A stretch of DNA of 64,000 nt from Prevotella sp. (GCA_017402445.1 JAFPME010000007.1:1-64000); one strand, 5' to 3'. Counted from the stretch's first letter, positions 33,099-41,417 are shown. The notes: a model not told the origin generated them from the letters alone. Translations and numbers: made by a program.

Positions 33099-33194
33099 TT
33101 ATTCTTGTTTCTTCTCTGCATTCGCCGACCCGATGTCGAGCCTGCGAATGCTGCGCCCGAGGACGTCGGCTGTGTCCTGTCTCTTGTCGTCCAT
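33099..33194 (-). CDS. Possible 31-residue small protein
   Basis: A short frame starting ATG at 33194 (MDDKRQDTADVLGRSIRRLD, then IGSANAEKKQE) fits neatly between its neighbours: 7 bases after the stop of the gene ending at 33202 and 12 bases before the ATG at 33086. An A-rich stretch precedes the ATG. It is hydrophilic with no recognisable domain. The compact operon spacing is the main support; it could equally be chance. Confidence 0.35.
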   Translation of the reverse strand: MDDKRQDTADVLGRSIRRLDIGSANAEKKQE

Positions 33195-33201
33195 GCTGCT
33201 T

Positions 33202-33897
33202 TTAGTGCACGTCGATGCCGTCGAAGTATAGTTCGGCGATGACTGTATCACCGTATTTCGAGCCTGGATAGACTTCAAGGATTTCAAAAGTCAGCTTCCA
33301 GTCGGGCTTCGTGTCGTCGTTGTAACCGAGGGTGCCCACGTCGAAGCACTGCAGCGAGCGGCTGTCCTGCAGGGCAAGGACGGCGTAGGGCTTGCCGTTG
33401 TTGTACATGCGGAGCTTCTTCACCCTTGAATTGGCTTTCCATGCCGCTTCCGACTTGACGTGACCGTTGAGGATCTTCACCGTCGTGATGCGCGGACATT
33501 TGCCTTCAAACGTGTAGGTCAGGCTCTCGCCGATGCCTTTCCCGCTCGTGGCCCAGACGCTCTCGTGGTTGAAGTCGTGGGCATTCGCGGCGTTGTAATT
33601 GAACGATTTCATGGGTTTCAGGCAGCTTGTTGCCGATACGCTCTTCACTTCGCCGCCGCAGTACCAACTGCATCTGCCGCTGTAAAGGTCTTCGTAGATG
33701 TACAGGTCGCCGTACTTGCTTTCGTCCGCGAGTTTTTCTTCAGCGTCGCTGGAGTTGGAAATTTTCTCCCATTCAGCTACGGAAATCTTTGGCATGGCGA
33801 AAACGCTTTCCGGTCTGATGACTTTCTCTTGGGCTTGTATAGTGGTTATTGCAGCGAAAACAAGCAGTGTGGTAGTAAAGATTGCTTTTTTGTTCAT
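33202..33897 (-). CDS. Secreted protein with NADase-type glycan-binding (discoidin-like) domain
   Basis: 231 residues, signal peptide MNKKAIFTTTLLVFAAITTIQA. The rest is largely one beta-sandwich: SATSCLKPMKSFNYNAANAH, HESVWATSGKGIGESLTYTF, ITTVKILNGHVKS, RVKKLRMYNNGKPYAVLAL, WKLTFEILEVYPGSKYGDTV and IAELYFDG. This pattern is known as the NADase-type glycan-binding or discoidin-like domain. No catalytic domain is attached, so a carbohydrate-binding or adhesive role in the envelope is inferred. A minus-strand TAATTTTG at 33990-33997 could be its -7 box. Confidence 0.75.
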   Translation of the reverse strand: MNKKAIFTTTLLVFAAITTIQAQEKVIRPESVFAMPKISVAEWEKISNSSDAEEKLADESKYGDLYIYEDLYSGRCSWYCGGEVKSVSATSCLKPMKSFNYNAANAHDFNHESVWATSGKGIGESLTYTFEGKCPRITTVKILNGHVKSEAAWKANSRVKKLRMYNNGKPYAVLALQDSRSLQCFDVGTLGYNDDTKPDWKLTFEILEVYPGSKYGDTVIAELYFDGIDVH

Positions 33898-33997
33898 GTT
33901 GAGTTCGTTGTTTATTAGGTTTCTGTTTATTACTGTTTCAAAGAGTAAAGTGCAGGCAAAAGGCAGCCGTTGGCTTGAGAGTTCAAGGGCAAAATTA

Positions 33998-34410
33998 CAT
34001 ATTTTTTTCCATTTTCCTTGTTCATACAGGCAAAAATCTTCTGAAATGTGACAGAACGGGGTAGAATATAGTGGAGGACGGCTTTACGAATCATGGATTT
34101 TATGTACATTTGTCGCCGTAAACGTATGAGGCGACCATTCAACAGAGAATGGAAGCTGCAGACATGCTGTGCCGCATTACTGGCTGACGAGCATGAAACG
34201 AGGTACTTTCCTGGCAGATGGAAGCGAAAGCGACGATAGTTTTTTGCTTTCCGATGTCACCTTTTGCTTCTCTGAACTGTTATTATAGTGAATCGGTTCA
34301 AGAAAACAAATGACGAACGAGAGAGAGAAGAGCGATGCTCGCATCTCTTCTTCCGAACGAGGAGGAATTCGACGAAGTCAAAAGTATAACAATAAAAAGA
34401 AGAAAGAATT
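33998..34410. other. Gene-free region before the sigma-factor operon
   Basis: No credible gene. TACATTTG at 34105-34112 fits a rightward -7 box and would give a leader of about 290 bases for the operon starting at 34411. Within it is a GAAGAG...CTCTTC stem with a nested GCGA/TCGC (about 34328-34351). An A-rich stretch immediately precedes the ATG at 34411. Confidence 0.5.
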
Positions 34411-34854
34411 ATGGAAGAATTAGTTGCTATCTTAGTACCTATTGCCTGTGGATGCGTACTGCCCATCATGATTGTATGGCTTGTCATCCGCAAGATGATG
34501 AACGAGACCAACCAGCGCACGCAAATCGTGATGGCCGCCATCGAGAAGAACCCCGATATGGACATCGAGGAACTGATGAAGAAGATTTCGCCCAAACCCA
34601 AGCTGCTGAAAGAAAAACTACTGACGAAACTGCTATGGGGCACGCTCACACTGCTGCTTGGCGTCGGATTTATTGGTAGCGAGATATACCTTGGTGTGTT
34701 TACCAATAGTTCCAGTCCCATGGGTGTTGTCGGAATAGTACTGTTGCCCGTTGGCATTGCTTTCCTGATTAGTTATTACGTTGGCAGGAAAATGCTTTCG
34801 AAGGAGATTGAAGCCGAAGAACAACAAATGATAGCACAAGCCGAGAGCAAGTGA
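34411..34854 (+). CDS. DUF6249-like membrane protein
   Basis: 147 residues. The N-terminal transmembrane helix (LVAILVPIACGCVLPIMIVWL) is followed by a cytoplasmic helical segment (RTQIVMAAIEKNPDMDIEEL; MKKISPKPKLLKEKLLTKL). Two further helices (WGTLTLLLGVGFIGSEIYLG; GVVGIVLLPVGIAFLISYYV) and a charged tail complete it. The layout fits the DUF6249 family often found beside ECF sigma factors in Bacteroidetes. Its stop overlaps the GTG start of the sigma factor, so the two are translationally coupled; a role in signalling to the sigma factor is inferred. Confidence 0.78.
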   Translation: MEELVAILVPIACGCVLPIMIVWLVIRKMMNETNQRTQIVMAAIEKNPDMDIEELMKKISPKPKLLKEKLLTKLLWGTLTLLLGVGFIGSEIYLGVFTNSSSPMGVVGIVLLPVGIAFLISYYVGRKMLSKEIEAEEQQMIAQAESK

Positions 34855-35327
34855 CACGCGAGCAGTTCATCACCCTGGTGGAGCGTGAGCAGGAGGCCAT
34901 TCGCGGCTTTCTGCTCGCCCTCTGCTGCGGCAACAAGGGCGATGCCGACGACCTGGCGCAGGATGCACTGGTGAAGGCTTACCTCTCGTCGGCAGGCTAC
35001 CAGGACCGAGGGCGCTTCCGCTCGTGGCTCTTCAAGATTGCCCACAACACGTTCCTCAACCACAGGGCGAGCCTGCGAACAGCCGCGACGCTCGACGAGG
35101 CACGGACGCTCGTCAGCCCTACGGCTGCTGACAGCAGTTTCGAGCACCAGAGCCTCTACCTTGCCCTGCGCACCCTGCCGCCCAAGGAGCGGTCGGCCAT
35201 CACGCTCTACTATCTCAGCGGCTACGACATCAAGGAGATTGCCGCCATCACCGACGTCTCGGAGGACGCCGTGAAGAAGCAGCTCTCACGAGGCCGTGAC
35301 AAACTGAAAGAAAAATTAAAGCTATGA
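34851..35327 (+). CDS. ECF-type RNA polymerase sigma factor
   Basis: 158 residues with sigma region 2 (GDADDLAQDALVKAYLSSAG; DRGRFRSWLFKIAHNTFLNH) and region 4 (LRTLPPKERSAITLYYLSGY; DIKEIAAITDVSEDAVKKQL; SRGRDKLKEKL). There is no region 3, as usual for ECF factors. Translation appears to start at GTG 34851, overlapping the preceding stop (GTGA), and its own stop overlaps the next ATG. It likely redirects RNA polymerase to a small regulon in response to an envelope signal carried by its membrane neighbours. Confidence 0.93.
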   Translation: MTREQFITLVEREQEAIRGFLLALCCGNKGDADDLAQDALVKAYLSSAGYQDRGRFRSWLFKIAHNTFLNHRASLRTAATLDEARTLVSPTAADSSFEHQSLYLALRTLPPKERSAITLYYLSGYDIKEIAAITDVSEDAVKKQLSRGRDKLKEKLKL

Positions 35328-35728
35328 CAAAAGATAAAGAACTCGAAAAGCTGTTTCTCGCGCAGAAACCTACGTTCGACGACAAGGCCGACTTCATGGC
35401 TACGCTGACGAAACGCTTGGATGCCGTTGAGTATGTTAGGCAGCATCAGGAGGCCACGCTTCGACGTTATAGGGTAGCCATGGTGGTTGCCTTCGTGGTA
35501 GGCATCGTCAGCGGTGCTGTCACTATAGGTCTTATTCTTTCCAAACCGTCCGATGTTCCGGTCTTCTCCTTCGATGTTCAGTCAGTCTGGGTGTTATGGA
35601 TCATGAGAAACTCTCGTGTGATTGTTGCGACAGCCCTCGCGCTGTTGATGACTTTCGGAACCTTTAGCGTCATCAATAATGTGCAGGAGATACTGAACAT
35701 GCGCTCACATTTCCTGCGAAATGTGTAA
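35324..35728 (+). CDS. Small membrane protein, putative anti-sigma partner
   Basis: 134 residues. A soluble N-terminal segment of about 50 residues (KELEKLFLAQKPTFDDKADF; MATLTKRLDAVEYVRQHQEA) is followed by two transmembrane helices (VAMVVAFVVGIVSGAVTIGL; IVATALALLMTFGTFSVI). The ATG overlaps the sigma-factor stop. Position, coupling and a cytoplasmic head on a membrane anchor fit an anti-sigma factor, but no zinc-binding HxxxCxxC motif is present and I recognise no family. Confidence 0.7.
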   Translation: MTKDKELEKLFLAQKPTFDDKADFMATLTKRLDAVEYVRQHQEATLRRYRVAMVVAFVVGIVSGAVTIGLILSKPSDVPVFSFDVQSVWVLWIMRNSRVIVATALALLMTFGTFSVINNVQEILNMRSHFLRNV

Positions 35729-35771
35729 CATTAATGGAAAAAATGGTAAAGACGCTTTCGTAAATAGTCCG

Positions 35772-35779
35772 TACCTTTG
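35772..35779 (+). promoter_or_regulatory. -7 box before the acetyltransferase gene
   Basis: TACCTTTG, 27 bases before the ATG at 35807; the -33 region is poor. Confidence 0.55.
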
Positions 35780-35806
35780 CAGCAGGAAATTTAAACAAGC
35801 AAAGAT

Positions 35807-36391
35807 ATGGATATTTTCGAGCAATTAAGATCAGGGGCTGACGTCGATATGGCAACGCCCGAGTATGCAGAAGCTATCAAGCACATGACCGACTGCGCCA
35901 ACATTTGTTTCCGCATCAACACCACGGCGCCACAGCAGGAGCTGATTCGCCCGTTAGAGGAACAGCTGTTTGGGGGCAAACTCGATAAGACGAGCTACCT
36001 GATGCCGCCCCTTCAGATTGACTTTGCCCGTCAGATGAAGATTGGCAAGGGCGTATTCGTGAACCACTCGCTGACGTGCATGGCCGCCGGGGGCATCACC
36101 ATCGACGACGGTGTGATGATTGGACCGAACGTTCGCATCGTGACCGACAACCACGACTTCGCAAACCGCATGGTGCTGCGCTGTAAGCCTGTCCACATCG
36201 GCCGCAATGCGTGGATAGGCGTGGGCGCTGTTATCCTGCCGGGCGTGACCATCGGCGAGAATGCCGTGGTCGCCGCTGGTGCTGTCGTGACCAAGGATGT
36301 AGCACCAAACACCATTGTGGGTGGCAATCCGGCGAAGTTCATCAAAAGCCTCACCCCCAGTCCCTCTGCGAAAGGCGAGGGGAGCAAATAG
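35807..36391 (+). CDS. Left-handed beta-helix acetyltransferase (maltose/galactoside O-acetyltransferase type)
   Basis: 194 residues. An N-terminal helical part is followed by hexapeptide repeats: IGKGVFVNHSLTCMAAGGIT, IDDGVMIGPNVRIVTDNHDF (catalytic His in DNHDF), IGRNAWIGVGAVILPGVTIG, ENAVVAAGAVVTKDVAPNTI and VGGNPAKFIK. It transfers acetyl from acetyl-CoA to a sugar or similar acceptor; the substrate is unknown. The last 14 residues (SLTPSPSAKGEGSK) are not part of the fold. They are encoded by a repeat-like stretch CTCACCCCCAGTCCCTCTGC and following bases, suggesting a small repeat insertion supplied the present stop codon. Confidence 0.9.
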   Translation: MDIFEQLRSGADVDMATPEYAEAIKHMTDCANICFRINTTAPQQELIRPLEEQLFGGKLDKTSYLMPPLQIDFARQMKIGKGVFVNHSLTCMAAGGITIDDGVMIGPNVRIVTDNHDFANRMVLRCKPVHIGRNAWIGVGAVILPGVTIGENAVVAAGAVVTKDVAPNTIVGGNPAKFIKSLTPSPSAKGEGSK

Positions 36392-36423
36392 TCAAATCGT
36401 AAATCGTTAAATAGTAAATAGTC

Positions 36424-37272
36424 ATGATGATATTCGACAGAAACGAGAAGAAGCAGGTGGTGGCACTCTTGGGTGCCGGTAGTATGGGAACCGCCATAGT
36501 GCGCCGCATTGGTGCTGGTAAGAAGATACTCTTGGGCGACATCAGCGAGAAAGCGCTGGAGCGCGTCGGCGAGGACTTCCGCCGTTGTGGCTACGATGTG
36601 GAGACGCTGCAGGTGAACGCCTTGCAGAAAGAGAGCGTGGAGGCTATCGCGCGGAAGGCAGCTGAGCTGGGCCCCGTGATGTTCTTTATCGACACGGCTG
36701 GCGCATCGCCCAACCAGGCCAGTCCTGAGCACATTGTTGATCTCGATATGGTGGGTACGGGCTATGCTGTGGATGCTTTTGGTGAAGTAATGGCCGAGGG
36801 TGGTGCAGGACTCATCATCTCGAGTCAGGCTGCCTATATGTATCCCATTCCCAACGACGTTGAACTGCAGCTGGTGCAGACCCCGACCGCTCAGCTGAAG
36901 GACGTGAAATTCATCCAGGAGGTGGCCTTGCAGAACTCTGGCCTGGCCTACATGATAGCCAAACGCATGAATCACTTGCAGGCCCAACGCGCCGCTGCCA
37001 CCTCATGGCGCAAACGCCGTGCCCGCATCAACACCATCTCGCCGGGAGTCATCGTCACCCCGCTGGCCTACGATGAGTTCAATGCCAACGGCGAGGGCTA
37101 TCAGCGCATGATTGATGCTTCTGCCGCCCAACGCACAGGGACCAGCGACGAGATAGCCGAAGCTGCCGCTTTCCTGCTGGGTGAGCATGCCCGCTTCATC
37201 ACGGGCACCGACCTGCTCATCGACGGTGGCGTCATTGCTGCTATTCGCACGGGAGAGTACAAGCTGGGCTGA
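36424..37272 (+). CDS. Short-chain dehydrogenase/reductase
   Basis: 282 residues. The N-terminal nucleotide-binding motif is GAGSMGTAIVRRIGAG, followed by VMFFIDTAGASPN, the catalytic Ser region GLIISSQAAYM and the YxxxK pair in GLAYMIAKRMN. The C-terminal end is typical of the family (RINTISPGVIVTPLAYDEF; GTSDEIAEAAAFLLGEHARF; ITGTDLLIDGGVIAA). The substrate is not predictable; the segment between Ser and Tyr is unusually long. It lies 32 bases after the acetyltransferase gene, separated by a small A/T repeat (AAATCGT, AAATAGT units), and probably shares its transcript. Confidence 0.88.
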   Translation: MMIFDRNEKKQVVALLGAGSMGTAIVRRIGAGKKILLGDISEKALERVGEDFRRCGYDVETLQVNALQKESVEAIARKAAELGPVMFFIDTAGASPNQASPEHIVDLDMVGTGYAVDAFGEVMAEGGAGLIISSQAAYMYPIPNDVELQLVQTPTAQLKDVKFIQEVALQNSGLAYMIAKRMNHLQAQRAAATSWRKRRARINTISPGVIVTPLAYDEFNANGEGYQRMIDASAAQRTGTSDEIAEAAAFLLGEHARFITGTDLLIDGGVIAAIRTGEYKLG

Positions 37273-37478
37273 ATGGAGTCGCACTTCCCTGAAGCTTCTA
37301 TGACGAATAATCTTTGGAGCTGTTCTTCTTCATAGGTGGGCAGAATGATGTAAGATTGCTCTGTCAAAGGGTTGGAACTTCAGCTGGGATAAAGTTGTCA
37401 AGGACTATGCAAAACATATTGAAACACTTGATATAAATCAAGAAAGTGCATTATTAAAAATATTTTGGGCATAAAAGT

Positions 37479-37509
37479 TTTGAAGAAAGAAAAATAATGA
37501 TTACTTTTG
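37479..37509 (+). promoter_or_regulatory. Promoter upstream of the GH43 xylosidase gene
   Basis: TTTG (37479-37482), 19 bases, TACTTTTG (37502-37509): full consensus match, about 160 bases before the ATG at 37670. The stretch 37273-37478 before it holds no gene. Confidence 0.8.
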
Positions 37510-37549
37510 CAGTGTGTTTTTCATAGTATTAGATTTAAGGTTAACAACA

Positions 37550-37577
37550 GGAGTACAGCGGTACTCCATTTTTTTTG
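37550..37577 (+). terminator. Hairpin with T run inside the GH43 leader
   Basis: GGAGTAC (37550-37556), loop AGCG, GTACTCC (37561-37567), then ATTTTTTTTG. This is a classic intrinsic terminator about 40 bases after the promoter at 37479-37509 and about 95 bases before the GH43 start. It would yield a short RNA of about 60 bases unless read through. Confidence 0.75.
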
Positions 37578-37669
37578 CCCAAAAATGAAAGACACGACAT
37601 AATTTTTTCGGATTCCAACCGTTATTATTGCATGCAGACCGCTGTCTGACAGCCAATAAATAACAGCCA

Positions 37670-39280
37670 ATGATGAAAAGATTATTTGTCCTGCTGATAG
37701 TTCTGGAAACCGTACTCTGCGCGAAAGCCCAGGGCTATCGTAATCCGGTTATTCCCGGTTTTCATCCTGATCCCTCTGTTTGCAGAGTAGGGAAGGACTT
37801 CTACCTCGTCAATTCCTCGTTTCAGTATTTCCCCGGTGTGCCCATCTTCCACTCGAACGATCTCGTTCATTGGAAGCAGATCGGCAACGTGCTCGACCGC
37901 GACAGCCAGCTTCCCCTGAAGGGTGCAACCTCCTGGTTAGGGATTTATGCCCCCACCATCCGTTACCACGACGGTTTGTTCTACATGATTACGACCAATG
38001 TGGGGAACGGCGGCAACTTCATGGTCACAGCTAAAGATCCGCGTGGGCCTTGGAGCGAACCCATCTGGCTGAAACAGGAGGGCATCGATCCGTCGCTTTG
38101 GTTCGAGAATGGCCGTTGCTACATGATGTCGAATCCCGACAATACCATCATGCTTTGTGAAATCAATCCGCAGACCGGCGAACAGCTCACGCCGAGTCGT
38201 CCTCTCTGGCGGGGGACCGGCGGCCGCTATCCGGAAGGTCCGCACATCTACAAGAAGGATGGTTGGTACTATCTGCTCATCAGCGAGGGCGGAACGGAGC
38301 TCGCCCACAAGCTCACCATCGCGCGGAGCCGCAACATCTACGGCCCCTACGAGCCCAATCCGGACAATCCCATCCTGACCAACTGCTGCATGAAGGGACA
38401 AGGCATGCAGATTCAGGGAACGGGCCACGGTGACTTCGTGCAGGCGGAAGACGGTTCCTGGTGGCTGGTTTTTCTGGCTTACCGCAACTTTAACGGCAGT
38501 TATCATCATCTGGGACGCGAAACCTATTTGGCTCCTGTCAGCTGGCCGAAGGGCGAATGGCCGGTCGTTAACGGTGGTGAGCCCATTGACACGCTGATGC
38601 AGGCCGTGCTACCGCCGTCGGGTGCTGTGCCCGAACAGCCGAAGAGCAAAGACGGGCGTCTGACATACGGACCGGAGTGGGTCTACATACAGAATCCTAA
38701 GCGTAAAGTGGAGATTAGAGAAAATAAGGCGTGGTGCGGCGTAGTGGAGACAAATGTGCGACTGTACGCCTCTCAAAGCTCACTGACAGAGAATCGGCAG
38801 CCTGCCTTCTACGGCAGACGGCAGGAAGACGAGCGCTTCACAATGGAGACTGTGGTGTCTCCATCACAGAATTACGCCGAAGGTGACGAAGCGGGGCTTT
38901 CTGTTTATCAGATCAACGACGGCCATCTCGACTACTTCATCCGCAGGACACAAAATGGTTGCCGCCTTGCCTTGCGCTGCAAGCTGAAGAGCATCGACTA
39001 CATTGTGTCCGAGAAAGAACTGACCATCGACCCGACATCGCTCTTGTTGCGCGTGCGCAGCGATGGCGCTTGCTATTATTTCGAGTATCAGAATCTTTCC
39101 GAACTGACCGACATACTTGAAGACGGTTGGCATTTGTCAGGACGCTTGGACTGTTCCCTGATGAGCACAGAGGTGGCAGGAGGCTTCACTGGTGTCGTTG
39201 TCGGTGCCTATGCAAGCGCGGCTCGTGAGGGTGACGACGTCTATGCCGATTTCCGTTTGCTTCACTATCAGAAACAATAA
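37670..39280 (+). CDS. GH43 beta-xylosidase/alpha-L-arabinofuranosidase
   Basis: 536 residues, signal peptide MMKRLFVLLIVLETVLCAKA. The five-bladed propeller has the catalytic base Asp in GFHPDPSVCRVGKDFYLV, the pKa-modulating Asp in EGIDPSLWFENGRCYM and the acid Glu in GRYPEGPHIYKKDGWYYL. A C-terminal beta-sandwich of about 200 residues follows (GDEAGLSVYQINDGHLDYFI), as in the GH43 C2-type xylosidases (subfamily 12-like; not certain). It probably removes xylose or arabinose from hemicellulose oligosaccharides in the periplasm. The gene stands alone behind an attenuator-like leader. Confidence 0.92.
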   Translation: MMKRLFVLLIVLETVLCAKAQGYRNPVIPGFHPDPSVCRVGKDFYLVNSSFQYFPGVPIFHSNDLVHWKQIGNVLDRDSQLPLKGATSWLGIYAPTIRYHDGLFYMITTNVGNGGNFMVTAKDPRGPWSEPIWLKQEGIDPSLWFENGRCYMMSNPDNTIMLCEINPQTGEQLTPSRPLWRGTGGRYPEGPHIYKKDGWYYLLISEGGTELAHKLTIARSRNIYGPYEPNPDNPILTNCCMKGQGMQIQGTGHGDFVQAEDGSWWLVFLAYRNFNGSYHHLGRETYLAPVSWPKGEWPVVNGGEPIDTLMQAVLPPSGAVPEQPKSKDGRLTYGPEWVYIQNPKRKVEIRENKAWCGVVETNVRLYASQSSLTENRQPAFYGRRQEDERFTMETVVSPSQNYAEGDEAGLSVYQINDGHLDYFIRRTQNGCRLALRCKLKSIDYIVSEKELTIDPTSLLLRVRSDGACYYFEYQNLSELTDILEDGWHLSGRLDCSLMSTEVAGGFTGVVVGAYASAAREGDDVYADFRLLHYQKQ

Positions 39281-39314
39281 AATCAATCAAAAAGTAGTAT
39301 TTTCGTAAAAAAAA

Positions 39315-39346
39315 GTTGCAATATTCCGAATTTTTGCTTAAATTTG
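39315..39346 (+). promoter_or_regulatory. Promoter of the aquaporin gene
   Basis: GTTG (39315-39318), 20 bases, TAAATTTG (39339-39346), about 50 bases before the ATG at 39399. Confidence 0.65.
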
Positions 39347-39398
39347 CAAAGTTTTATTTAGGGATAATAATTTTTAACGTATAAAATAAAGTAAAGAC

Positions 39399-40082
39399 AT
39401 GAAAAAGTATTTAGCTGAAATGTTCGGTACGATGGTACTCGTACTGATGGGCTGCGGTGCAGCCGTGAGTCTGGGTTGCAGCAATGCTGACCCCGAAACC
39501 GTTGTTGGAACTGCTTTTGCTTTCGGTCTGGCCGTCGTTGCCATGGCTTACACAATCGGTGGCATCTCCGGTTGTCACATTAATCCTGCCATTACGCTGG
39601 GCTGTTTCCTCACCGGCCGCATGAATTCGAAAGATTGTGGCATGTACATGCTCTTCCAGGTCATTGGTGCCATCATCGGTTCTGCCATTCTCTTCGCGCT
39701 GACAGCTTCCAGCGGACTTGTCGGAACGGGTGCAAACGACTTGCAGGCAAACGGTGTTGATACCATCCCCGCCATCGGTGGACTGCTTGCTGAAATCGTG
39801 TTCACTTGCGTCTTCGTGCTTGTCGTGCTCGGTGCAACTTCAAAAACCAACGGAGCCACTAACAATTTCGCTGGTCTGGCCATCGGTCTGAGCCTTGTTC
39901 TCGTGCACCTCTGCTGCATTCGTTACACTGGCACCTCTGTGAATCCGGCACGTTCTATTGGTCCGGCTCTCTTCCAGGGTGGTTCCGCACTGGCAAACCT
40001 GTGGATTTTCATCGTTGGCCCGTTTGTCGGCGCTGCACTCGCAGCTGGTATTTGGAAGGCTATTGAGCCCGAGAAAGATTAA
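39399..40082 (+). CDS. Aquaporin / MIP-family channel
   Basis: 227 residues with six predicted membrane helices and the two half-helix signatures: SGCHINPAITLGCFL and GTSVNPARSIGPALF. The Arg after the second NPA that forms the selectivity filter is present. The filter residue His seen in water-selective AqpZ is not obvious from reading alone, so water versus glycerol specificity is left open. It sits in the inner membrane. The gene stands alone between its own promoter and a strong terminator. Confidence 0.92.
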   Translation: MKKYLAEMFGTMVLVLMGCGAAVSLGCSNADPETVVGTAFAFGLAVVAMAYTIGGISGCHINPAITLGCFLTGRMNSKDCGMYMLFQVIGAIIGSAILFALTASSGLVGTGANDLQANGVDTIPAIGGLLAEIVFTCVFVLVVLGATSKTNGATNNFAGLAIGLSLVLVHLCCIRYTGTSVNPARSIGPALFQGGSALANLWIFIVGPFVGAALAAGIWKAIEPEKD

Positions 40083-40112
40083 GTAGAATTCTTGTTTTAG
40101 TATACTGTATGG

Positions 40113-40149
40113 CGTTCTCTTTTCAATGGTGGAAAGAGAACGTTTTTTT
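40113..40149 (+). terminator. Terminator of the aquaporin gene
   Basis: Ten-bp perfect stem CGTTCTCTTT (40113-40122) with AAAGAGAACG (40133-40142), followed by seven T, 30 bases after the aquaporin stop. Confidence 0.85.
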
Positions 40150-40307
40150 GTTGGTTGCTGTTGCAAGGCAGCGGCAGGCCAACGGAAGTGCAGGATGGAC
40201 TTGGACAAGAAACGTAAACTCTGTCTTTTCTTGCGTCATCACCTCTTCCGATTGCAGGGGACGGACCATGAATAGACGATGTGAAGAAGATTCTCAGTCT
40301 TCTGAAA

Positions 40308-40348
40308 ACAAAAAGACGGAAAGCCAGAAAGCTTCCCGTCTTGTTTTT
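40308..40348 (-). terminator. Terminator of the aldolase gene
   Basis: On the minus strand the stem AAGACGGGAAGC/GCTTTCCGTCTT (one bulge) is followed by a T run, 17 bases after the aldolase stop. A/T tracts on both sides make it usable in both directions. Confidence 0.8.
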
Positions 40349-40364
40349 ACACTTTTGTTGATGA

Positions 40365-41375
40365 TTAGTCGAGCTGAGCCAGTTTGTTGTCTGAGCCCAG
40401 AACGTCGATGATCTTGTGCTTGTACATCTTCTCCATCTCGTCGCGAGCGGGGCCACAGTACTTACGCGGGTCAAATTCTCCGGGTTTGTCGTGCAGCACA
40501 CGGCGCACGGCAGCGGTGAAGGCCAGACGTGAGTCAGAGTCAATGTTGATTTTGCAGACAGCACTCTTGGCTGCTTTACGAAGCTGCTCCTCTGGAATAC
40601 CGATGGCATCGGGCAACTTTCCGCCGAGTGAATTGATTTCGTCGACATACTCCTGAGGAACGCTTGAAGAACCGTGGAGCACAATGGGGAATCCGGGCAG
40701 CTTCTCCATGACGGCATCGAGGACGTCGAAGGCCAGTGGCGGGGGTACGAGCTTGCCGGTCTTCGGGTCGCGTGTGCACTGCTCGGGAGTGAACTTGTAG
40801 GCACCGTGGCTGGTTCCGATAGAGATAGCCAGTGAGTCGCAGCCTGAACGCTGTGAGAATTCAATTACTTCCTCGGGCTTTGTGTAGTGGCTTACGGCGC
40901 TCGAAACCTCGTCTTCAACACCTGCCAGCACGCCAAGCTCAGCCTCGACAGTTACGTCGAACTGATGAGCATAGTCCACAACCTTCTTGGTCAGTGCAAT
41001 GTTCTCCTCGAAGGGGAGTGAAGAAGCATCAATCATCACGCTGGAGAAACCGTAGTCGATACAGCTCTTGCAGGTCTCAAAGCTGTCGCCGTGGTCCAGA
41101 TGGAGCACAATCTCGGGGTGCTTGCAGCCCAGTTCCTTGGCATATTCCACGGCACCCTGTGCCATGTAGCGCAGCAGCGTAGCGTTAGCATAGTTGCGTG
41201 CACCCTTCGACACCTGCAGGATGACGGGGCTCTTCAGGTCGCTCGATGCCTTGATGATAGCCTGGAGCTGCTCCATGTTGTTGAAGTTGAATGCGGGGAT
41301 GGCATATCCACCGTTGATGGCACGTGCGAACATTTCCTTGGTGTTCACGAGGCCGAGTGATTTGTAATCTACCAT
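40365..41375 (-). CDS. fba: Class II fructose-1,6-bisphosphate aldolase
   Basis: 336 residues. Zinc and substrate ligands are visible in NGGYAIPAFNFNNMEQ, IVLHLDHGDSFETC, VEAELGVLAGVEDE, IGTSHGAYKF and IVLHGSSSVP. The enzyme cleaves fructose-1,6-bisphosphate to dihydroxyacetone phosphate and glyceraldehyde-3-phosphate in glycolysis, and runs in reverse in gluconeogenesis. Length and the C-terminal RKYCGPARDEMEKMYKHK fit the class IIB group. A minus-strand TACCTTTG at 41418-41425 is the probable -7 box. Confidence 0.97.
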   Translation of the reverse strand: MVDYKSLGLVNTKEMFARAINGGYAIPAFNFNNMEQLQAIIKASSDLKSPVILQVSKGARNYANATLLRYMAQGAVEYAKELGCKHPEIVLHLDHGDSFETCKSCIDYGFSSVMIDASSLPFEENIALTKKVVDYAHQFDVTVEAELGVLAGVEDEVSSAVSHYTKPEEVIEFSQRSGCDSLAISIGTSHGAYKFTPEQCTRDPKTGKLVPPPLAFDVLDAVMEKLPGFPIVLHGSSSVPQEYVDEINSLGGKLPDAIGIPEEQLRKAAKSAVCKINIDSDSRLAFTAAVRRVLHDKPGEFDPRKYCGPARDEMEKMYKHKIIDVLGSDNKLAQLD

Positions 41376-41417
41376 AATTCTTTTTATTGTTTAGTTGATA
41401 ACATTTATGATTTGTTG

